Origin: Candidatus Poseidoniales archaeon
GTDB taxonomy: Archaea > Thermoplasmatota > Poseidoniia > Poseidoniales > Poseidoniaceae
Reading direction: 5' to 3'
DNA length: 8,442 nucleotides
Assembly: GCA_003602535.1 (NCBI GenBank)
Contig: QQSA01000045.1
Location: 1 to 8,442, forward strand
The notes beneath the pieces were generated by a model that had not been told where the DNA came from, searched no databases, and worked only from the letters and a program-made list of their open reading frames with translations. Shown in pieces: positions 1-4,270 of this stretch. Position numbers and translations under genes: made by a program. Each line of letters opens with the position of its first letter. The first letter of the stretch is position 1.

Positions 1-99
1 TCTGGCCCTCCTGCCGGGCCGCCTGCCGGACCGCCTGCTGGGCCACCATCTAGCAGTTCCAAACCTATTTTTGAAATGCCGGAAAGACCCGATATTTGA
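1..99 (+). CDS. C-terminal tail of a protein with Gly-Pro-Pro-Ala repeats (partial)
   Basis: Frame 1 is open from the window edge to a TGA at 97-99 and gives 32 residues. It opens with three and a half copies of Gly-Pro-Pro-Ala (after one Ser), then a run of four Ser, then a charged end, KPIFEMPERPDI. The start and main domain lie outside the window, so the function cannot be named. The repeat suggests a flexible, proline-rich, probably disordered C-terminal tail rather than a folded domain. The DNA here is much more GC-rich than the following genes because of the Gly/Pro/Ala codons. The stop is 9 nt from the next start, and a GAGGCG motif for that gene starts at the stop codon, so this gene probably belongs to the same operon. 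The reading frame is fairly secure because it ends exactly at the next gene's translation signal. Confidence 0.6.
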   Translation, partial: SGPPAGPPAGPPAGPPSSSSKPIFEMPERPDI

Positions 100-108
100 G
101 GCGATATT

Positions 109-384
109 TTGTCTGATGATTCATTCGTAATGGAATTGTGCGGAAATAAATCCGCATGGCAAATTGAAGTCGAAGGTATAGAAAAAATCGATTTAGATGC
201 TGTTGGCAAAAATATTGAGGATGCTGGATACACTGTTGGCATTCAGACTCGCCTTGCTTGGACATTCTCTGGCCCTGCTGAATTGACCCTATACCCAAGT
301 GGGAAATTATTAGTAAAAACCGAAGATAAAGAATTGGCTGCAAAAATAGCCGAAAATCATGTCCATCATTGGGTTCGGGGGTGA
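109..384 (+). CDS. Small conserved-looking hypothetical protein (91 aa)
   Basis: I do not recognise this protein. The chosen start is TTG at 109, with a GAGG motif at 98-101 about 7 nt upstream. An in-frame ATG at 130 (residue 8) is the alternative start. The product is mildly acidic, has no membrane segment or signal peptide, and alternates beta-like and helical stretches. It ends with a typical strand-turn-strand-helix pattern (AELTLYPSGKLLVKT, then EDKELAAKIAENH), suggesting a compact alpha/beta fold. The strand-turn 'LTLYPSGK' loosely resembles TATA-binding-protein-like half repeats, but that is only an impression. It sits 9 nt after the upstream stop and 4 nt before the TsaC-like gene, so it is probably co-transcribed and perhaps functionally linked to tRNA modification or protein maturation. 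That link is inference from position only. Its coding nature is supported by the tight spacing and the AT-biased third positions matching its neighbours. Confidence 0.7.
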   Translation: MSDDSFVMELCGNKSAWQIEVEGIEKIDLDAVGKNIEDAGYTVGIQTRLAWTFSGPAELTLYPSGKLLVKTEDKELAAKIAENHVHHWVRG

Positions 385-388
385 TTCA

Positions 389-970
389 ATGAAATTACAC
401 CTAGAATCGGGTGGATTGATTGTTTATCCCACCTCTACTCTACCAGGATTAGGTTGTCTTCCGATAACAAAGGGGTTAGACAATTTATTCGCAACTAAAG
501 GTCGCTCTGAGAACATGCCTGTTAGTCTAGGTGTCGCAAATCTAAATCAGGCTGATGAGATAGTGATTATTCCTAAAATGTTAGAACAGATGTTAGAGCA
601 TTTTGTCAAAGGAGGAATCACTGCAATATTGCCTGCAAAGGTGAAGCTTGACCAGAGGCTGGGTGGATCCCAAGTAGCAATACGGGTATTCTCGCATCCT
701 TCTGCCATATCATTAGCAATTGAATTTGGGCCAATTACTGCAACCAGCGCAAATGAATCTGGTGAGGAACCCGAATGTGACACTGAAATTGCTGCAAAAG
801 GGCTAGGAGTGGCGAAATTCATTCCGGGAAAATGTCCAAATGGCTCAGGAAGTACATTTATCCGGTTAGAAATTGATGAAAATGAGAAACATGGCTGGAG
901 GCTAACCGTTATGAGAGAGGGCGTTGTACCTGCCACTGACGTGACAGGATGGTGGACGAATCTAGCCTAA
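389..970 (+). CDS. YrdC/Sua5-domain protein, probable threonylcarbamoyl-AMP synthase (TsaC-like)
   Basis: This 193-aa protein consists of a single YrdC-like domain. The family makes threonylcarbamoyl-AMP from Thr, bicarbonate and ATP for t6A37 tRNA modification, and in archaea the product is used by KEOPS/Kae1. Visible motifs, numbered from ATG 389, are YPTSTLPGLG (13-22; usual form YPTDTVYGLG), KGR....P (37-44), VAIRV (96-100), ITATSANESG (116-125), GSGST (family usually has ST here) and VMREGVV near the end. An upstream in-frame ATG at 359 would overlap the previous gene by 26 nt. I prefer 389 because GGGGGTGA sits just upstream and the protein then starts right before the first domain motif. 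Oddities: the family 'PGPxT' motif reads KGGIT (74-78), the acidic residue after PT is Ser16, and the Tyr before GLG is Pro19. It also lacks the extra C-terminal Sua5 domain seen in many archaeal homologues. The fold assignment is strong, the exact activity less so. Confidence 0.82.
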   Translation: MKLHLESGGLIVYPTSTLPGLGCLPITKGLDNLFATKGRSENMPVSLGVANLNQADEIVIIPKMLEQMLEHFVKGGITAILPAKVKLDQRLGGSQVAIRVFSHPSAISLAIEFGPITATSANESGEEPECDTEIAAKGLGVAKFIPGKCPNGSGSTFIRLEIDENEKHGWRLTVMREGVVPATDVTGWWTNLA

Positions 971-1962
971 AGTATTGGCACGATGCAGGCCATGTTGCAC
1001 GTAGAACCTTAGAAGCGATGCGTGAGGAAATTACAGTCGGTAAAACATGGGATTCTGTAATCCAAACCGCTGAACGATTCATTCGACGAAATGGAGGAAA
1101 CCCCGCATTCCCAGTAACCATAGCAGTTGATGAATTGGCTGCTCATTATACCACTGATCATGGCGTTATCGCCCCTGAAGGCTGGGATAGAGAGATGGTT
1201 TTCGAGAATGGTGATCTAGTGAAGCTAGATGTTGGAGTGCATATCAATGGCCATATTGGAGATAATGCATTAACTCTCGAAGTTGGAAATAAAGGAAAAC
1301 ATACTGACCAAATCAAAGCTGCTAAAGAATCTCGTGATGCTGCAGTAGAGATGTTGCACCCTGGCACTCCATGGTACAAAGTTGGAGCTGCTGCTGCTCA
1401 ACCATCAATTGATGCTGGATTCCAACCGATAAGAAATCTATGTGGACATCAACTAAAACCGTGGGAATTACACGCTGGAGTTAGTGTCCCTTCCTACGCA
1501 TGCGGTGCGGAAAACCCCGGGTTCAAAGGCGTAGTTGAAGAAGGGAGTGTCTATGCAATAGAGCCCTTCAATACAACGGGGGATAGTGGTTTGATTCAGA
1601 ATATTGGTGAAAGAAATTCTTCTAACATATACAGAGTCACCAGTAAAGGCCTATGGAGAAAGGCATTGTCGAGAAAACAACTCAAACCATTAGGTGCACA
1701 ATTAGCTAGAAATTTAGAAGAAAGATACTCTACACTTCCTTTTGCTGAAAGATGGGCATTCCCAATGTTGGAAAAACCCTTCCCTGAAGCCGATGAAGCT
1801 AGTCGACAAAGTAAATGGAATGCCCTGGTTAAGAAACTGATCAGCATTAGATTCCTCGAAACATATCATGCATTAGGGTGTAAAGATGGTGGAATGATTG
1901 GTCAGTTTGAACATACAGCAATGGTTCATTCTGGCGGTCCAGAGATATTGACTGTATCCTGA
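949..1962 (+). CDS. map: Methionine aminopeptidase, type 2 (archaeal)
   Basis: This 337-aa cytosolic enzyme removes the N-terminal Met from nascent proteins. It has the pita-bread fold with the five conserved metal ligands in order: Asp94 (VKLDVGVHINGH), Asp105 (GDNAL), His167 (GHQLKPWELHAG), Glu205 (YAIEPF) and Glu321 (QFEHTAMV). His66 in AAHYT and His175 match the substrate-site histidines of the family. The GHQL...H pattern and the lack of an N-terminal zinc finger indicate an archaeal type 2 enzyme rather than a bacterial type 1. The ATG at 949 overlaps the TsaC-like gene by 22 nt and has a GTGACAGG stretch just upstream. GTG at 952 is an alternative. It is somewhat longer than typical archaeal homologues (about 295 aa), with extra residues between His66 and Asp94 and between Glu205 and Glu321. 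It is the last gene of the operon, followed by a gene-poor region with only a weak T-rich stretch near 1978-1986. Confidence 0.95.
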   Translation: MVDESSLKYWHDAGHVARRTLEAMREEITVGKTWDSVIQTAERFIRRNGGNPAFPVTIAVDELAAHYTTDHGVIAPEGWDREMVFENGDLVKLDVGVHINGHIGDNALTLEVGNKGKHTDQIKAAKESRDAAVEMLHPGTPWYKVGAAAAQPSIDAGFQPIRNLCGHQLKPWELHAGVSVPSYACGAENPGFKGVVEEGSVYAIEPFNTTGDSGLIQNIGERNSSNIYRVTSKGLWRKALSRKQLKPLGAQLARNLEERYSTLPFAERWAFPMLEKPFPEADEASRQSKWNALVKKLISIRFLETYHALGCKDGGMIGQFEHTAMVHSGGPEILTVS

Positions 1963-2035
1963 AAATATCTCCTCATTGTTTGTCTTAAAACGGAAAAAAA
2001 GGCCTAAAATGTCACAATGGTTATTTGCCGTGACA

Positions 2036-2145
2036 CCTTGGGACTGGATTGAACAGGGCTGTTGAAGTTCCCGTTGAGTGCATCCCATCCCCTCTCCGTT
2101 GGCTCTCACCCTGTTCACCTCAATCTAACTAAGTCCCAGCCTTGG
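2036..2145. ncRNA. Candidate structured RNA: long imperfect hairpin
   Basis: Three nested complementary blocks form one long stem. TGGGACT (2039-2045) pairs with AGTCCCA (2132-2138). GATT (2047-2050) pairs with AATC (2122-2125). GAACAGGG (2051-2058) pairs with CCCTGTTC (2109-2116), with the five-base bulge ACCTC at 2117-2121. About 19 pairs enclose a roughly 50-nt apical region that carries two CCGTTG copies (2071-2076 and 2096-2101). On the minus strand, AT-rich TATA-like sequences precede the element (complement of 2147-2156 or 2171-2180). A second hairpin (2010-2035) and a T7 run (complement of 1994-2000) follow it, which would fit promoter-RNA-terminator. The plus strand is also possible, with CTAAAAT at 2004-2010. 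I checked for tRNA, 5S, RNase P and SRP RNA hallmarks and saw none. It could instead be a DNA-level inverted repeat. Confidence 0.35.
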
Positions 2146-2154
2146 CTATTTTAA

Positions 2155-2203
2155 TACAAATTTGTGATTTTGTAATAAAATGCTGATTTTACGGTTACAA
2201 ATT
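2155..2203. repeat. AT-rich palindrome and repeated half-sites
   Basis: TACAAATT occurs twice in direct orientation (2155-2162 and 2196-2203). The first copy is part of a perfect 10-bp palindrome, ACAAATTTGT (2156-2165). Between the copies, TTGTAA (2170-2175) is the inverse of TTACAA (2195-2200). A further palindrome, AATGCATT, lies at 2213-2220. Such symmetric AT-rich sites could be operators for a dimeric archaeal regulator acting on the pilin gene or on the candidate RNA. AT-rich sequence makes short palindromes likely by chance, so this is a weak call. Confidence 0.3.
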
Positions 2204-2311
2204 GAATGTACTAATGCATTCGGTGTTACTTTTTATGATAGGGTTCATTACCAAACAGTGGCGCAGTACACCGTTTTTTCAGTGGTTTTTAGACTTTAGA
2301 CGGCAAAGAGG

Positions 2312-2318
2312 TTAAATA
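2312..2318 (+). promoter_or_regulatory. Probable TATA box of the pilin gene
   Basis: TTAAATA fits the archaeal TATA consensus and is preceded by the purine-rich CAAAGAGG (2304-2311), a possible BRE. Transcription would start about 25 nt downstream, near 2338-2342, right at the base of the hairpin before the start codon and leaving a leader of about 30 nt. Alternatives are TTTTTATGA (2230-2238) and TTTTTAGA (2285-2292), which would give longer structured leaders. The choice rests on sequence match and spacing only. Confidence 0.4.
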
Positions 2319-2341
2319 CCGCGGCTGCTGTCGGGAACATA

Positions 2342-2364
2342 TCCCCCGCTTGGGGGAGGAGGAC
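2342..2364 (+). promoter_or_regulatory. Leader hairpin abutting a strong Shine-Dalgarno site
   Basis: TCCCCC (2342-2347) and GGGGGA (2352-2357) form a 6-bp stem with a GCTT loop. The 3' arm runs directly into GGAGGAGG (2355-2362), a strong Shine-Dalgarno sequence about 8 nt before ATG 2371. Part of the ribosome binding site (2355-2357) is inside the stem, so folding could limit ribosome access or, if transcription starts near 2340, cap and stabilise the 5' end of the mRNA. The site also decides the start codon: the upstream in-frame TTG at 2350 lies inside the hairpin and is rejected. Confidence 0.55.
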
Positions 2365-2370
2365 AAAAAT

Positions 2371-2895
2371 ATGAACAACGAGAACCGAAACGAAGAGGCA
2401 GTCAGCCCAGTTATCGCTACCATCCTAATGGTTGCGATCACTGTAGTTCTGGCTGGTGTACTGTATGTATGGGCATCCAGCTTAGCTGGTGATTCAACAG
2501 GAGATGGACTGGACACCTACCAATTTGAAGGTAGGGATGCTGCAGGAACCATTACTGATGACATCAACACACAAGATGACCTAGTATACGTTAAGATGAC
2601 ACAAGGAAAGGACCTAAGCTGGTCACAAGTAGGAGTTAGCGTCACCGTAGACGATGGCCAATCTTACGAATGTGAGAAAGCAAGCGACAACAACACCGCA
2701 GACTGTGTATTCACACAGAGCGATGGCAAAGAGTGGGACACTCCTTACGAAATGATGATTAGTGAAGGAACCAACATCTGTGCACCATCTTCAGGCAAGG
2801 AATTCTGTACTCTAGAAGTCACCATCACCAAGATCGGTGTCGGTGGAGAAGACAGTAAGATTCTTCAAGAAGTCAAGGCTATCGCTGAAGCTTGA
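2371..2895 (+). CDS. Archaeal type IV pilin-like protein
   Basis: This 174-aa precursor has the archaeal pilin N-terminal domain. A nine-residue polar leader (MNNENRNEE) precedes AVSPVIATILMV, a single hydrophobic helix (about residues 10-35) that is both membrane anchor and filament core. Cleavage by the archaeal prepilin peptidase is expected around Ala10/Val11, as in haloarchaeal PilA-like proteins. The rest is an acidic, beta-rich exposed domain with four Cys (101, 112, 137, 146) that could form two disulfides, and one N-glycosylation sequon (Asn107-Asn-Thr). All eight Asn codons are AAC and four of five Tyr codons are TAC, unlike the AAT/TAT-rich neighbours, which suggests high expression. 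It is a single-gene unit with its own promoter, strong ribosome binding site and terminator. No pilus ATPase or platform gene is in the window. It could be a subunit of an adhesion pilus or of another type IV filament. Confidence 0.88.
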   Translation: MNNENRNEEAVSPVIATILMVAITVVLAGVLYVWASSLAGDSTGDGLDTYQFEGRDAAGTITDDINTQDDLVYVKMTQGKDLSWSQVGVSVTVDDGQSYECEKASDNNTADCVFTQSDGKEWDTPYEMMISEGTNICAPSSGKEFCTLEVTITKIGVGGEDSKILQEVKAIAEA

Positions 2896-2907
2896 AGTTT
2901 AACTTCA
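2893..2907 (+). repeat. Perfect inverted repeat spanning the pilin stop codon
   Basis: TGAAGTT and AACTTCA are separated by one T, giving a perfect 7-bp inverted repeat whose first three bases are the TGA stop. A further small hairpin, CGAGC-CTC-GCTCG (2926-2938), lies between it and the main terminator. The mRNA 3' end could therefore fold into three successive stems, which may protect it from exonucleases. The one-base loop means the first stem would open at its tip in RNA. Confidence 0.4.
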
Positions 2908-2943
2908 TGAATGAACGGTAGTATACGAGCCTCGCTCGATTCC

Positions 2944-2989
2944 GCCCCTCTGGGAGCTTAGGCTCCCAGGGGGGCTTTTTTTATTTTTT
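2944..2989 (+). terminator. Intrinsic-type terminator of the pilin gene
   Basis: The arms 2944-2957 and 2962-2975 pair over 14 bp with only one T-G wobble (2949/2970) around a TTAG loop. T7, an A and T6 (2976-2989) follow directly. This is the classic hairpin plus U-tract layout. Archaea normally terminate at U-tracts alone, so the strong GC stem is a notable extra and may serve as a 3' stabiliser. It is oriented to act on the + strand. The convergent GT2 gene ends at 2999, just beyond it, so the hairpin also insulates the two units. Confidence 0.88.
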
Positions 2990-2998
2990 ATTAGGAGA

Positions 2999-4183
2999 TC
3001 ATCTCTTTGAAAGAGCATCTCTCACATCTTTATGCTGATCCCACATATGCAGGCTTTTTCCACGGCCCGCTAACATAATGGCTACCAATAGGCTCTCTAG
3101 TCCGCACATTATTGTGCCAGCGATTTTAATTCCGAAGAACGACTTGTTTGAACGAGTCAAAACCCATGATGTCAAGCAATAAAATTCCATCAATGTTAAC
3201 GAGAACATCAGATTGGAATCCGGTAAATATGCAATATTTCGAAAAATTGCCAACATCGCTGCACCCGTTATTGCCAGAGGTGAAAGAAGATGCATCCATG
3301 CATTACGCCTTAGGATTTTAGAAAATCTTCCTTGTCGTTTGGAAAACCAAAATTTTCTTTTCCGTGAAAGAAGTCGTACTAATCCCTGTGCTCTCCTTAC
3401 TTTCTGTCGTCTCTGCTCTTTAGCAGTCAACGGCATCTGATCTGTAAATGTTAACTCTGGGTCCTGAATCGAACGGAGTCCTTTCAAGCGAATTGCTGTA
3501 GAAATTTGAGCATCATCTGCATTCGCTTTAGCATAGAGATCGGTGGCAATGACTGAACCAGCCCTCCATGCCAATAAGGAACCTTCCAAGAAAGGAGTGC
3601 TGTCATGAGATGATTCTCCCACTCGCAATAGAGTGTACAAATCTCGATGGTTTTCTTCACTACCTAACTCTCCATTACGTATTGGAGTCCCTCCTACTGC
3701 TCCAATCTGGGGATTACTAAACCACTGATTGATTCTACTAAGTGCCCCTGGCATCATTGTGGCATCTGCATCTGTCATTACTATGATTCCATCTTCATCA
3801 CTCAAAGCATCTAATGCTGTAATGACTGCAGATGTTTTGCCTAACCTTTGTGGCATTTCGATAATTCTGTATGAATCAAAGGCGTCGGGGAAATCTTCTA
3901 ACCAAGATTTAGCTTTGGATAATGTGTCATCGGTTGATGCTGAATCGATTAACAATAATTTTGATTTGAAATCCTGTTTCGCCAGATTAGATAATTTATT
4001 TTCGATTATCAGTCCCTCATTCCAAACTGGTAACAATATCGTCATATCCAATCCAGACATTTCTTCGGGACAAACAAGTTGTTGTTTCATCCATCTTCCA
4101 CAAGACCAGCGATGTAATGCGAATGGAGCAAATCCTGCAACGGCCAAACCAAGTTCGCCGTAGGCTAACCATTCGCCTGCCAT
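2999..4183 (-). CDS. Membrane-anchored family 2 glycosyltransferase
   Basis: This 394-aa protein has a GT2 (GT-A fold) catalytic domain. It shows ILLPVWNEG (49-57), LIDSASTDDT (78-87; family form DxSxDxT), the metal-binding DxD in TDADAT (Asp138, Asp140), an acidic pair Asp223-Asp224 in the position of the catalytic ED motif, and QKVRRAQG (260-267), equivalent to the Q/RxxRW acceptor-site motif. An N-terminal hydrophobic stretch (about 11-23) and three C-terminal segments (about 299-314, 325-343, 352-372) point to a membrane protein with its catalytic domain on the cytosolic face. Such enzymes transfer sugars from nucleotide- or dolichol-linked donors to lipid-linked or surface glycans. Donor and acceptor cannot be read from sequence. 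It is a one-gene unit, convergent with the pilin and divergent from the GT4 gene at 4271. There is only a weak ribosome site (GGTAGTC) before the ATG, so a short-leader or leaderless mRNA is likely. Confidence 0.9.
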   Translation of the reverse strand: MAGEWLAYGELGLAVAGFAPFALHRWSCGRWMKQQLVCPEEMSGLDMTILLPVWNEGLIIENKLSNLAKQDFKSKLLLIDSASTDDTLSKAKSWLEDFPDAFDSYRIIEMPQRLGKTSAVITALDALSDEDGIIVMTDADATMMPGALSRINQWFSNPQIGAVGGTPIRNGELGSEENHRDLYTLLRVGESSHDSTPFLEGSLLAWRAGSVIATDLYAKANADDAQISTAIRLKGLRSIQDPELTFTDQMPLTAKEQRRQKVRRAQGLVRLLSRKRKFWFSKRQGRFSKILRRNAWMHLLSPLAITGAAMLAIFRNIAYLPDSNLMFSLTLMEFYCLTSWVLTRSNKSFFGIKIAGTIMCGLESLLVAIMLAGRGKSLHMWDQHKDVRDALSKR

Positions 4184-4210
4184 GACTACCGACTAAACCA
4201 TCTCGTCTTC

Positions 4211-4231
4211 AACAAAACCCCTGATTTTGTT
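4211..4231. promoter_or_regulatory. Symmetric element in the divergent glycosyltransferase promoter region
   Basis: AACAAAA (4211-4217) and TTTTGTT (4225-4231) form a perfect 7-bp inverted repeat with a 7-nt spacer, CCCCTGA. It lies midway between the two divergent start codons (38 nt from ATG 4183 and 39 nt from ATG 4271). Each arm read outward is T-rich and could act as a TATA-like element, placing starts near 4188 on the minus strand and near 4254 on the plus strand. It could equally be an operator shared by both genes. The match to the TATA consensus is poor. Confidence 0.3.
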
Positions 4232-4270
4232 AGCATCAAGGCTATTGCTGTGCAGTTAGAAGCGCGCCAT

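Larger units (their letters stand above)
1963..2370. other. Gene-poor intergenic region between map and the pilin gene
   Basis: No convincing protein-coding gene lies here. The one antisense reading frame of any size (1873-2118) runs into the end of map and through the inverted repeat. The stretch falls into four parts. First is an A-rich piece with a seven-base A run (1994-2000). Next is a structured, more GC-rich block (2010-2145) containing a small inverted repeat, TGTCAC at 2010-2015 with GTGACA at 2030-2035, and the long hairpin annotated separately. Then comes an AT-rich block (2147-2240) with short palindromes. The last part is the promoter and leader zone of the pilin gene (2240-2370). 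The composition changes sharply between blocks, which fits an RNA or regulatory module rather than random spacer. At about 400 bp it is by far the longest non-coding stretch in an otherwise compact window. Confidence 0.7.

Noticed and set aside
359..388. Upstream ATG 359 for the TsaC-like gene
   Set aside because: It would overlap the previous gene by 26 nt and add ten residues before the domain. ATG 389 follows a GGGGGTGA motif and begins right before the first motif.
1873..2118. Antisense 81-aa reading frame across the end of map and the intergenic hairpin
   Set aside because: It overlaps the conserved C-terminal metal-site region of map and the inverted repeat, resembles no known protein, and lacks a ribosome site, so it is most likely a chance frame.
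2036..2145. tRNA or 5S rRNA gene within the structured block
   Set aside because: A GTTCAATCC stretch on the minus strand and CCCATCCC on the plus strand look briefly like a T-loop and a 5S loop. However, the required cloverleaf or three-way helices do not form, and the pairing is one long hairpin.
2350..2370. Upstream TTG start for the pilin
   Set aside because: It lies within the hairpin and ahead of the Shine-Dalgarno site. ATG 2371 has ideal spacing and gives the usual short charged leader before the cleavage site.
3729..4163. 144-aa plus-strand frame opposite the GT2 gene
   Set aside because: It lies antisense to the conserved GT2 catalytic motifs and its translation is low-complexity and Ser/Ile-rich, as expected of a shadow frame.
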